Shown in pieces: positions 6,368 through 15,188 of a stretch of 16,379 nt of DNA. Source of the stretch: Bacteroidaceae bacterium (GTDB taxonomy: Bacteria; Bacteroidota; Bacteroidia; Bacteroidales; Bacteroidaceae); contig CAAGKZ010000090.1 of NCBI GenBank assembly GCA_900770665.1, forward strand, positions 1 to 16,379. The letters are read 5' to 3'. The stretch's first letter is position 1. Each line of letters starts with the position of its first letter. Below the pieces are notes generated by a model. The model saw only the letters and a list, made by a program, of their open reading frames with translations, did no database searches and was not told the origin of the DNA. Position numbers and translations under genes: made by a program.

Positions 6368-9187
6368 ATGAAGATAAGATTAAATAAAGTACAAAAGGAA
6401 CTCAACATTGGCCTTTCGACCATTGTGGAATTCTTGCAGAAGAAGGGCTTCGAGATTAAGGAAGACCCCAATGCAGTTGTTCCCGAGGGTGGTTACGAAA
6501 TGCTGATACAGGAGTTCAGCGCCGACAAGAAGGCACGCATACAATCGGACAACTTTACCAACGAGCGCCAGAACAAGGAGAAGCCAAAGGCTGCCCCTGC
6601 TGTTGAGGAGAAGCCGGTGGTTAAAGAGCCTGTTGTTGCGCCTGTTGTCAAAGAGGAGAAAAAGGAAGAACCTGTTGTAAAGGAGACTCCAAAAGTTGAA
6701 GCGCCCGTAATCAAAGTTACACGTCGCATTGACCTCGACGCGCTAAACAAGAAGACTCAGCCTAAGAAGGAAGAGCCCAAGAAAGAAGAACCAAAGAAAG
6801 AGGAGCCCAAGAAGGAGGAGCAGGCACCTGTTGCCAAGCCCGTTACAGAGGAGCCCAAAGCTGTTGCAGCTTCCGTAAAGGAGGAGCCACAGCCACAGCT
6901 CACACAAATTGACGAGGTTGAAGCTCCAAAGCTCAAGATTATGGGTCAGATTGACCTCTCGGCAATCAACCAGTCTACACGCCCCAAGAAGAAGAGCAAG
7001 GAGGAGAAGAAGAAGGAGCGTGAGGAGAAGGACAAGCAGCGCGAGGAGCAGCGCAAGCAGCAGCGCGAGGCACAGCGCCAAAACCACGAGGGCGGTGAGA
7101 AGAAGAAACGCCAGCGCATCAACAGCCAGCGCGTTGACATCAACGACGTCAAGGAGAACAACAATAACGGCGGCAACAACAACGACAAGGACTGGAGTGC
7201 AAACCGCAACAAGAGCAACAACCAGTCACAGGGCAGCCGCAAGGACCGCGACCGTCAGCACAAGCGTTTCGACAAGAACGACGTGAGCGATGAGGACGTA
7301 TCAAAGCAGATAAAGGAGACACTTGACCGCCTAACAAACCGCGGCAAGGGCAACAAGTCGGCAAAATACCGCAAGGAGAAGCGCGACATGGTTGCCGAGC
7401 GTCAGATGCAGCAGATGAACGAGGAGATGGAGCAGAGCAAGGTTCTGCAGCTCACCGAGTTCGTTACTGCCAACGAGCTTGCAAGCATGATGAACATCTC
7501 GGTTACACAGGTTATCGCTACCTGTATGAGCATCGGCATGATGGTGTCAATCAACCAGCGCCTCGATGCCGAGACCATCAACATCGTTGCCGAGGAGTTC
7601 GGTTACACTACAGAGTATGTAAGCGCCGAGGTTGCCAATGCAATTGAGGAAGATGCCGACACCGAGGAGGATTTGGAGCCACGCGCACCAATCATCACTG
7701 TGATGGGTCACGTTGACCACGGTAAGACATCACTGCTCGACTACATCCGCAAGGCAAATGTTATTGCCGGTGAGGCCGGTGGTATTACACAACACATCGG
7801 TGCCTACAACGTGAAGATGGAGAGCGGCAAGCGCATCACATTCCTTGACACTCCGGGTCACGAGGCCTTCACTGCCATGCGTGCACGCGGTGCCAAGATT
7901 ACCGATATTGTTATCATCATCATCGCTGCCGATGACGACGTGATGCCACAGACAAAGGAGGCTATCAACCACGCCATGGCAGCCGGTGTACCCATTGTGT
8001 TCGCCATCAACAAGTGCGACAAACCGACAGCCGACCCCAACCGCATCAAGGAGCAGTTGGCAAACCTGAACATGCTCGTTGAGGACTGGGGCGGAAAATA
8101 CCAGTCACAGGAGATTTCGGCAAAGAAAGGTATGGGTGTCGAGGAACTCATGGAGAAGGTATTGCTCGAAGCAGAACTTCTCGACCTCAAGGCAAACCCC
8201 AACCGCAAGGCTACAGGTTCTGTCATAGAGTCTACACTTGACAAGGGTCGCGGTTATGTTGCGACAGTGCTTGTGCAGAACGGCACTTTGAAGGTTGGTG
8301 ACATTGTTGTTGCCGGTACACAGTGGGGTAAGGTAAAGGCTATCTTCAACGAGCGCAACCAGCGCATCAAGGAGATTCGCCCGGCCGAGCCTGCACTTAT
8401 CCTTGGTCTCAACGGTGCACCTGCAGCCGGTGACACATTCAACGTAGTAGAAAGCGAGCGCGAGGCACGCGAAATCACCGGCAAGCGCGAGCAGTTGCAG
8501 CGTGAGCAGGGATTGCGTACACAGAAGATGCTTACACTCGACGAGGTCGGCCGCCGCATTGCACTCGGAAACTTCCAGACCCTCAACATCATTGTCAAGG
8601 GTGACGTGGACGGTTCTATCGAGGCACTCAGCGACTCACTCATCAAGCTTTCTACCGAGAACATCCAGGTGAACGTTATCCACAAGGCCGTTGGTCAGAT
8701 TTCGGAGAGCGACGTGAGCCTTGCAGCGGCATCGGATGCCATTATCGTAGGTTTCCAGGTGCGTCCTTCGGTGACAGCACGCAAGGTTGCCGAGAACGAG
8801 GGTGTCGACATACGTATCTACTCTATCATCTACGATGCCATCGAGGAGGTGAAGGCCGCAATGGAGGGTATGCTTGCCCCAATTGTGAAGGAGGAGATTA
8901 CGGCTACCATCGAGGTCCGCGAGACATTCCACATCAGCAAGGTGGGTACTGTTGCCGGATGTATGGTACGCGAGGGTAAGGTTAAGCGCACAGACCGCGC
9001 ACGCCTCATCCGCGACGGTATCGTTATCCACACAGGTTCTCTTGCTGCGCTCAAGCGCTTCAAGGAGGATGTGAAGGAGGTTGCTACCAACTTCGAGTGC
9101 GGTATCAGCCTTACATCACAGGACGACATCAAGGTGGGCGATATCATTGAGACATTCGTTCAGGTTGAGGTTAAACAGAAACTCTAA
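6368..9187 (+). CDS. infB: Translation initiation factor IF-2
   Basis: A 939-residue GTPase that brings initiator fMet-tRNA to the 30S subunit and promotes subunit joining. The start is set by the IF2 N-terminal motif MKIRLNKVQKELNIG. Residues about 65-340 are a long low-complexity linker: Lys/Glu/Pro/Val-rich, four PKKEE repeats (132-151), a Lys/Glu/Arg/Gln stretch and an Asn/Gly-rich stretch. A second IF2_N-like module lies about 360-420 (VTANELASMMNISVTQVI). The G domain has G1 GHVDHGKT (447-454), G3 DTPGH (494-498), G4 NKCD (548-551) and G5 SAKKG (584-588), followed by domains II-III and the C-terminal initiator-tRNA-binding domain (about 840-930). It follows nusA after 36 bases. Length is usual for Bacteroidota, and all catalytic motifs are intact. 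Confidence 0.97.
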   Translation: MKIRLNKVQKELNIGLSTIVEFLQKKGFEIKEDPNAVVPEGGYEMLIQEFSADKKARIQSDNFTNERQNKEKPKAAPAVEEKPVVKEPVVAPVVKEEKKEEPVVKETPKVEAPVIKVTRRIDLDALNKKTQPKKEEPKKEEPKKEEPKKEEQAPVAKPVTEEPKAVAASVKEEPQPQLTQIDEVEAPKLKIMGQIDLSAINQSTRPKKKSKEEKKKEREEKDKQREEQRKQQREAQRQNHEGGEKKKRQRINSQRVDINDVKENNNNGGNNNDKDWSANRNKSNNQSQGSRKDRDRQHKRFDKNDVSDEDVSKQIKETLDRLTNRGKGNKSAKYRKEKRDMVAERQMQQMNEEMEQSKVLQLTEFVTANELASMMNISVTQVIATCMSIGMMVSINQRLDAETINIVAEEFGYTTEYVSAEVANAIEEDADTEEDLEPRAPIITVMGHVDHGKTSLLDYIRKANVIAGEAGGITQHIGAYNVKMESGKRITFLDTPGHEAFTAMRARGAKITDIVIIIIAADDDVMPQTKEAINHAMAAGVPIVFAINKCDKPTADPNRIKEQLANLNMLVEDWGGKYQSQEISAKKGMGVEELMEKVLLEAELLDLKANPNRKATGSVIESTLDKGRGYVATVLVQNGTLKVGDIVVAGTQWGKVKAIFNERNQRIKEIRPAEPALILGLNGAPAAGDTFNVVESEREAREITGKREQLQREQGLRTQKMLTLDEVGRRIALGNFQTLNIIVKGDVDGSIEALSDSLIKLSTENIQVNVIHKAVGQISESDVSLAAASDAIIVGFQVRPSVTARKVAENEGVDIRIYSIIYDAIEEVKAAMEGMLAPIVKEEITATIEVRETFHISKVGTVAGCMVREGKVKRTDRARLIRDGIVIHTGSLAALKRFKEDVKEVATNFECGISLTSQDDIKVGDIIETFVQVEVKQKL
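6761..6820 (+). repeat. Four tandem 15-base repeats within infB
   Basis: Four in-frame copies of a 15-base unit encode PKKEE x4 (IF-2 residues 132-151). Synonymous differences among copies (CCT/CCC/CCA, AAG/AAA, GAA/GAG) show they are not a fresh slippage product. The repeat lies in the flexible linker, where length variation should be tolerated. Confidence 0.85.
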
Positions 9188-9203
9188 CAAAAAAACACAA
9201 AAA

Positions 9204-9734
9204 ATGAACACAATAGACATAATTCTTTTGATTGCAATATGCGCAGGTATACTGTTTGGTATAAAAAAAGGAATTGTAAGACAGTTGAGCTTTGGAGTAG
9301 GCATTGCAGTAGGCCTACTCCAGGCTTCAATATTCTACAAGCGCATTGCAGGGTGGTTACAAGGGTTCACCGAATGGGACTACTTGATATGTGCCATTAT
9401 AGGCTTTATTATTGTATTCATAATTGTAGCAGCAATAATAAATGTCGCAGGTATCATTGTTAAGACATTTCTCAAAATTGTTCTCCTCGGATGGTTGGAC
9501 AGGACATTGGGTGCTATATTCTCGGCAATAGTAGCAATAGGAATTGTAATTCTTGGAGTGAATATTAGCGAGAGTCTTGTACCGGACAATGAGGTCACAA
9601 GCAAAACATCACAAGAGGAATCTTTGTTATACAAGAAGTGTGCCGAAGTTACTTTTTTAGTCATCGAGGAGGCGAAGAAGATAGATGAAGAAAAAGAACA
9701 ATATACTAAAGAAACTGGCGAACAAAGCCTATGA
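9204..9734 (+). CDS. CvpA family membrane protein
   Basis: A 176-residue inner-membrane protein of the CvpA (colicin V production) family; the family's molecular role is poorly defined. The N-terminus MNTIDIILLIAICAGILFGI is the typical CvpA start, and the IxxGxxKGxxxQ pattern (GIKKGIVRQL) follows. Four hydrophobic segments are visible at about 4-20, 27-45, 61-83 and 103-121, then a charged cytoplasmic tail (about 130-176). The frame is open upstream to 9081, but that part overlaps infB and lacks family sequence, so the start is the ATG 16 bases after infB's stop. The last 50 bases overlap the sufB start at 9685 in another frame. Codon choice (ATA, ATT, AAT, GTA) is more A/T-rich than in infB and sufC, which may reflect lower expression. 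Confidence 0.9.
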   Translation: MNTIDIILLIAICAGILFGIKKGIVRQLSFGVGIAVGLLQASIFYKRIAGWLQGFTEWDYLICAIIGFIIVFIIVAAIINVAGIIVKTFLKIVLLGWLDRTLGAIFSAIVAIGIVILGVNISESLVPDNEVTSKTSQEESLLYKKCAEVTFLVIEEAKKIDEEKEQYTKETGEQSL

Positions 9735-9816
9735 GTTCGGTTTTGTCAGCAAGATAAAGACAGACATAATTGAAAGCGGACTAAACGAGGATACAATCAG
9801 GCTCATCTCGAGCTAG
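9685..9816 (+). pseudogene. sufB: 5' part of sufB ended by an in-frame TAG
   Basis: From the ATG at 9685 the frame encodes 43 residues that match the SufB N-terminal helical region as I know it (ANKAYEFGF, KTDIIESGLNEDTIRLISS), then meets TAG at 9814-9816. The sequence after the TAG, KNEPDWMLEFRL, is the direct continuation of the same family motif (homologues as recalled read approximately ISSKKxEPEWLLEFRL), in the same frame. One A-to-T change in an AAG lysine codon would explain the stop. The first 50 bases overlap the 3' end of cvpA. This is annotated separately because the polypeptide is interrupted as sequenced; if TAG is an error or is read through, join it to the following entry to give a 484-residue SufB. 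Confidence 0.8.
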
Positions 9817-9834
9817 AAGAATGAGCCCGATTGG

Positions 9835-11139
9835 ATGCTCGAGTTCCGCCTCACAGCCTACAGGCATTGGCTCACCATGGAGATGCCGCAGTGGGCACAC
9901 CTGGATATTCCGCCTATCGACTATCAGGCAATATCCTACTATGCCGACCCCTTGAAGAAGAACAAGGAGAACAAGGAGAACAAGAACAAGGAGATTGACC
10001 CCGAGCTGATGAAGACATTCGAGAAGCTTGGCATTCCCCTTGAGGAGCGTCTTGCACTCAGCGGCACTGCCGTTGATGCCGTGATGGACTCCGTGTCGGT
10101 AAAGACAACGTTCAAGGAGGAACTCAAGGAGAAAGGCATCATATTCAGTTCAATGGGTGAAGCCATTCAGGAGCATCCCGAACTGGTGCGCAAATATCTT
10201 GGCACGGTAGTCAACTACCGCGACAACTTCTTTGCTGCGCTCAACACTGCCGTGTTCAGCGACGGTTCGTTCGTGTACATTCCAAAGGGAGTACGTTGTC
10301 CGCGCGAACTTTCGACCTATTTCCGCATCAACGCGGCAAACACAGGACAGTTCGAGCGCACACTCATCGTTGCCGATGATGACAGCTACGTATCGTACCT
10401 TGAGGGCTGCACAGCCCCCATGCGCGACGAGAACCAGCTGCATGCCGCCATCGTTGAGATTGTGGTGAACGAGAATGCGGAGGTGAAATACAGTACCGTG
10501 CAGAACTGGTACCCCGGCGATGCCGAGGGCAAGGGCGGTGTCTATAACTTCGTTACCAAGCGTGGCGACTGCCGTGGCAACAACAGTAAGCTGTCGTGGA
10601 CACAGGTAGAAACCGGTTCGGCCATCACCTGGAAATACCCCAGCTGCATTCTGCGCGGCGACAATTCACAAGGCGAGTTCTACTCCGTTGCACTCACCAA
10701 CAACTATCAGCAGGCCGACACAGGTACAAAGATGATTCATCTTGGCAAGAACACCAGGAGCACCATCATCAGCAAGGGTATCTCGGCAGGCAAGAGCCAG
10801 AATTCATACCGCGGACTCGTACGTGTGAGCAAGAATGCCGATGGCGCACGCAACTACAGCCAGTGCGACTCGTTGCTGCTTGGCGACAAGTGCGGCGCAC
10901 ACACCTTCCCCTACATGGACATACACAACAACAGCGCCATTGTGGAACACGAGGCCACGACATCAAAAATCTCCGAAGACCAGCTCTTCTACTGCAACCA
11001 GCGAGGCATAGGCACCGAGGAGGCTATTGGCCTCATCGTCAACGGATATGCACGCGAGGTGCTCAACAAGCTCCCCATGGAGTTTGCCGTCGAGGCACAG
11101 AAGTTGCTGAGCGTTTCGCTCGAAGGAGCAGTAGGATGA
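9835..11139 (+). CDS. sufB: Fe-S cluster scaffold protein SufB (uninterrupted part)
   Basis: SufB is the scaffold subunit of the SufBC2D complex, on which sulfur from SufS and iron are assembled into Fe-S clusters. The stretch from the first in-frame ATG after the TAG codes for 434 residues: PIDYQAISYYADP, then DAVMDSVSVKTTF, the SufB core (FVYIPKGVRCP, LIVADDDSYVSYLEGCTAP, HAAIVEIVV), the right-handed beta-helix, and the C-terminal region with YSQCDSLLLG, EHEATTSKISEDQLFYCNQRG and MEFAVEAQKLL. The Cys of FYCNQRG (Cys387 here; 437 in full-length numbering) corresponds to the essential E. coli SufB Cys405. The real start is almost certainly 9685, giving 484 residues with a TAG at codon 44. No ribosome site supports reinitiation at 9835. 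The stop overlaps a sufC start candidate as ATGA at 11136-11139. Confidence 0.93.
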   Translation: MLEFRLTAYRHWLTMEMPQWAHLDIPPIDYQAISYYADPLKKNKENKENKNKEIDPELMKTFEKLGIPLEERLALSGTAVDAVMDSVSVKTTFKEELKEKGIIFSSMGEAIQEHPELVRKYLGTVVNYRDNFFAALNTAVFSDGSFVYIPKGVRCPRELSTYFRINAANTGQFERTLIVADDDSYVSYLEGCTAPMRDENQLHAAIVEIVVNENAEVKYSTVQNWYPGDAEGKGGVYNFVTKRGDCRGNNSKLSWTQVETGSAITWKYPSCILRGDNSQGEFYSVALTNNYQQADTGTKMIHLGKNTRSTIISKGISAGKSQNSYRGLVRVSKNADGARNYSQCDSLLLGDKCGAHTFPYMDIHNNSAIVEHEATTSKISEDQLFYCNQRGIGTEEAIGLIVNGYAREVLNKLPMEFAVEAQKLLSVSLEGAVG

Positions 11140-11156
11140 CAAATCACAAGAGTATT

Positions 11157-11911
<755 letters not shown>

Positions 11912-11915
<4 letters not shown>

Positions 11916-13255
11916 TGGGCAACGAACAGGAATACATAGAACTGTTCGGGCAGAACAGGGAGCTCATTGACAGCACCTGCGCACCACTGCTCAACAGCAA
12001 GCGCCAGGATGCTTTTGAGCGTTTCAAGGCTGCAGGCTTCCCCACCCGCAAGGACGAGGCATGGTTCAACACGCCTATCGCCAAGCTCTTTGGCATAGAC
12101 TATGGAATGAACCTGAAGCGCGCCGAGGCCGGTGTCAATGCAGGTACCATCTTCCACTGCGATGTCCCGAACCTCAAGTCACACAGGGTATACATTGTCA
12201 ACGACAGCTACAGTCCTGCAGCAGGCCACAACCGCGAATTGCCCGAGGGGGTAATCCTCGGAAGCCTCAATGCGATAGCAAATAACCACCCTGCCCTGCT
12301 TGAGAAATACTACAACCGCCTTGCCGCCGATGGCGACAGCATAGTGCAGTTCAACACAATGTTTGCACAGGACGGCGTGGTGCTCTATGTTCCGAAAGGC
12401 ACCGTCATAGAGGAGACAATACAGATTGTATCACTCATCCAGGCAAACGTGGATATGCTGCTCAACCGCCGCCTCCTTGTTATCCTTGAGGAGAACAGCA
12501 AGGCAAACATTCTTCTGTGCGACCACTCGTCACAGGAGAAACAGTCGCTCTCAACCCTCGTCACCGAGGTATTCGTGGGTGCGGGCGCTTCGCTCAACAT
12601 TTACGACTTTGAGGAGACTGCAACCGGCAACACCCGTGTGGCATCGCTCTTTGTAGACCAGCAGGCCGACAGCCGCTTCAACCATTGCTGCGTAACGCTA
12701 ACCAACGGCTTCACACGCAACAGCGCAAATGTTGCACTCAGCGGCCAAGGAGCAGATACAAGCATAAACGGACTGGCCATAGGTGACAAGACACAGCATA
12801 TCGACAATCACACACTTGTTGAGCACCGTGTGCCCGACTGCACAAGCAGCGAGCTCTACAAATATATCCTTGACGAGTCTTCGACAGGTGTCTTTGCCGG
12901 CAAAATGCACATACACCCCGATGCACAGCGCACCGTCTCGCAGCAGACCAACCGCAACCTGTGCCTCACCACATGTGCACACATGTATGCACAGCCACAG
13001 CTGGAAATTTATGCCGATGATGTAAAGTGCAGCCATGGCTCAACCGTGGGACAGCTGGACGAGAACGCGCTCTTCTACATGCAGCAGCGCGGTATCCCTG
13101 CCGACGAGGCACGCCACCTGCTAATGTATGCCTTCGCCGGCGAGGTCATTGAGAACATCGACATCGTTCCCCTCAAGGAGCGCCTGCACATTCTCATTGA
13201 GAAGCGTTTCCGCGGCGAACTCGGCAAATGCAAAGGCTGCAACCTGTGTAAATGA
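11912..13255 (+). CDS. sufD: Fe-S assembly protein SufD
   Basis: A 447-residue paralogue of SufB and third partner of the SufBC2D scaffold, involved in iron acquisition and cluster assembly. The N-terminal helical part includes RKDEAWFNTPIAKLFGID; the beta-helix core has LYVPKGTVIEETIQIV; the C-terminal region contains HPDAQRTVSQQTNRNL and VKCSHGSTVGQLDENALFYMQQRGI. His375 in CSHGST matches the functionally important His360 of E. coli SufD. The SufB cysteine position is Met here (FYMQQRG), as expected for SufD. The final residues carry CKGCNLC, a possible metal-binding or redox site. It overlaps sufC by 4 bases (ATGA); a second ATG follows immediately. Confidence 0.95.
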
Positions 13256-13259
13256 CAAA

Positions 13260-14477
13260 ATGACAATGTACAACATAGACGACATACGAGAGCAATTCCC
13301 AATTCTGCAGCAGACAGTGCACGGCAAGCCGCTCGTGTACCTTGACAACGCGGCCACCACACAGAAGCCGCGCTGTGTCATCGACACCATCAGCGAACTC
13401 TACTGCACCACCAATGCCAATGTTCACCGCGGTGTGCACCACCTGTCGCAGGTTTGCACCACAGCAATGGAGAATGCACGCGAGACAGTGCGTCGTTTCA
13501 TAGGTGCAAAGCACAGCCACGAGGTCATCTTCACACGCGGCACCACCGAGAGCATCAACCTTGTGGCATCATCGTTCGGCGGTACATTTCTCAAGGCCGG
13601 CGACGAGGTCATCATCTCAACAATGGAGCACCACAGCAACATTGTACCCTGGCAGATGCAGCGCGACCGCATAGGCATCGCGCTGCGTGTCATCCCAATG
13701 AAAGAGGACTGCACGCTCGACATTGAGGCATATAAAGGGCTCATCAACGAACGCACACGCCTTGTGAGCGTGACACACGTATCGAACGTGCTCGGTGTCA
13801 CCAACCCCGTAAAGGAGATTATTGACATTGCCCACAGCCACGGCATTCCCGTGCTCATTGACGGAGCACAGAGCACCCCTCATATAAAAGTCGACATGCA
13901 GGAACTCAATGCCGACTTCTTCGCCTTCAGCGGACACAAGGTCTATGCCCCCACAGGCATTGGCGTGCTCTATGGCAAGGAGAAGTGGCTTAACGAGATA
14001 CAACCCTACCATGGTGGCGGCGAGATGATAAAGACCGTTCGTTTTGACAAGACCACATACAACGAACTGCCATACAAGTTCGAGGCCGGCACGCCCGACT
14101 ATGTCGGTGCCATAGCACTTGGCAAAGCACTCGAGTGGGTGGAGGGCATTGGCATTGACAACATCGCTGCCCACGAGCACAGCCTCACACAATATGCCCT
14201 TGAGCAGTTGAAGCAGTTGCCAGGCATGCGCATATTCGGAACCCCCGACAGCTCGGCCATATCGTTCCTGGTGGGCAACATTCACCCCGCCGACATGGGT
14301 ACAATCCTTGACCACCTTGGCATTGCAATACGCACAGGACACCACTGCGCCCAGCCACTCATCGATGCACTTGGCATCCCCGGCACCGTGCGCGCATCAT
14401 TTGCCGCATATAATACACGCGAGGAGGTCGATACACTAATAAAAGGCATCGAAAGAGCCATAAAGATGTTTGCCTGA
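13260..14477 (+). CDS. sufS: Cysteine desulfurase SufS
   Basis: A 405-residue PLP-dependent class V aminotransferase-fold enzyme that converts cysteine to alanine and holds the sulfur as a persulfide for the SUF scaffold. YLDNAATTQKP near the N-terminus, TMEHHSNIVPW, the PLP lysine Lys227 in FSGHKVYAP, and the catalytic Cys363 in RTGHHCAQP (type II desulfurase signature) are all present. The frame is open upstream to 13128 inside sufD, but family sequence begins at MTMYNIDDIREQFP, so the start is 13260, four bases after the sufD stop; the ATG at 13266 is an alternative. No SufE or SufU sulfur-transfer partner is encoded in the window. The stop overlaps the rnhB start by one base (TGATG). Confidence 0.96.
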   Translation: MTMYNIDDIREQFPILQQTVHGKPLVYLDNAATTQKPRCVIDTISELYCTTNANVHRGVHHLSQVCTTAMENARETVRRFIGAKHSHEVIFTRGTTESINLVASSFGGTFLKAGDEVIISTMEHHSNIVPWQMQRDRIGIALRVIPMKEDCTLDIEAYKGLINERTRLVSVTHVSNVLGVTNPVKEIIDIAHSHGIPVLIDGAQSTPHIKVDMQELNADFFAFSGHKVYAPTGIGVLYGKEKWLNEIQPYHGGGEMIKTVRFDKTTYNELPYKFEAGTPDYVGAIALGKALEWVEGIGIDNIAAHEHSLTQYALEQLKQLPGMRIFGTPDSSAISFLVGNIHPADMGTILDHLGIAIRTGHHCAQPLIDALGIPGTVRASFAAYNTREEVDTLIKGIERAIKMFA

Positions 14478-15088
14478 TGCTGAAACCATATCAAACAGAA
14501 GGAGTAATTGAAGCCGGATGCGACGAAGCCGGCCGCGGATGCCTTGCCGGCGATGTATATGCAGCGGCGGTAATACTTCCGCCCGACTTCAGCAACGAAT
14601 TGCTTAACGACTCCAAGCAGCTTACCGAGGCACAGCGCTATCAGTTACGCGAAGTAATAGAACGCGAGGCTGTAGCATGGGCAGTAGGCATTGTAACTGC
14701 TGCCGAGATTGACAAAATCAACATCCTGCGCGCATCAATCCTTGCCATGCACCGCGCTGTCGATGGCCTTAAGACACGCCCACAACACCTGCTCATTGAC
14801 GGGAACAAGTTCACCCCCTACCCCGGACTGACACACAACACCGTTGTAAAGGGCGATGCCACCTACATGAGCATTGCCGCAGCGTCAATCCTTGCAAAAA
14901 CCTACCGCGACGACTACATGATGCGACTGGCAGAGGAGTACCCAATGTACAACTGGCAGAGCAACAAAGGCTACCCCACTGCCAAGCACCGTGCTGCCAT
15001 CCGCGAACACGGAGTGACACCCTATCACCGCATGTCGTTCAACCTCCTTGGCGAAGAGCCAAAGCAACTGGAACTGTCGTTTGAGTAA
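14477..15088 (+). CDS. rnhB: Ribonuclease HII
   Basis: A 203-residue endonuclease that nicks the RNA strand of RNA/DNA hybrids and starts removal of misincorporated ribonucleotides. The motif AGCDEAGRGCLAG carries Asp16 and Glu17, LLIDGNKF carries Asp108, and VKGDATYMSIAAASILAKTYRD carries Asp127 and a further Asp, giving the DEDD metal site; the GR(G) motif recognises the ribonucleotide junction. The conserved SNKGYPTAKH and HR.SF near the C-terminus are present. Length is normal. The ATG shares one base with the sufS stop, so it is probably translationally coupled as the last gene of the operon. A long hairpin terminator starts two bases after the stop. Confidence 0.96.
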   Translation: MLKPYQTEGVIEAGCDEAGRGCLAGDVYAAAVILPPDFSNELLNDSKQLTEAQRYQLREVIEREAVAWAVGIVTAAEIDKINILRASILAMHRAVDGLKTRPQHLLIDGNKFTPYPGLTHNTVVKGDATYMSIAAASILAKTYRDDYMMRLAEEYPMYNWQSNKGYPTAKHRAAIREHGVTPYHRMSFNLLGEEPKQLELSFE

Positions 15089-15090
15089 AG

Positions 15091-15142
15091 TTATATAAGA
15101 AACCGGCAACTGAACATTTTCAGTTGCCGGTTTCTTATATAA
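15091..15142. terminator. Long bidirectional terminator hairpin after rnhB
   Basis: The arms 15091-15113 and 15120-15142 are perfect reverse complements (23 bp), extendable to 24 bp by pairing 15114 with 15119, with loop CATT. The G/C core CCGGCAACTGA is flanked by A-rich and T-rich arms (TTTCTTATATAA) on each strand. It lies between the convergent rnhB and surface-protein genes and can end both transcripts. Confidence 0.85.
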
Positions 15143-15188
15143 GGGAAAACTTACTTACCTTCGCGCTCAGTATGACAAGACCGGTTGC

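Noticed and set aside
6761..6820. CRISPR-like or regulatory tandem repeat
   Set aside because: The 15-base units have no spacers and are in-frame codons for PKKEE in the IF-2 linker.
9081..9203. Upstream extension of cvpA inside infB
   Set aside because: The extra 41 residues lie in a shadow frame of infB and do not look like CvpA; the family N-terminus begins exactly at the ATG at 9204.
9814..9816. TAG reassigned to an amino acid genome-wide (alternative genetic code)
   Set aside because: Two other genes here end in TAG at natural positions: the S41 protease, with the TAG inside its terminator stem, and the 139-residue membrane protein. Remaining genes use TAA or TGA normally, and no phage genes are present.
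10596..11135. N-terminal extension of sufC through sufB
   Set aside because: It is Arg/His/Gln-rich out-of-frame translation of sufB; the ABC ATPase domain begins near 11157.
13128..13259. Upstream extension of sufS inside sufD
   Set aside because: The extension is a shadow frame of the sufD 3' end; SufS family sequence begins at 13260.
13617..14345. 242-residue minus-strand open frame opposite sufS
   Set aside because: It is an antisense shadow of sufS, whose catalytic residues are intact.
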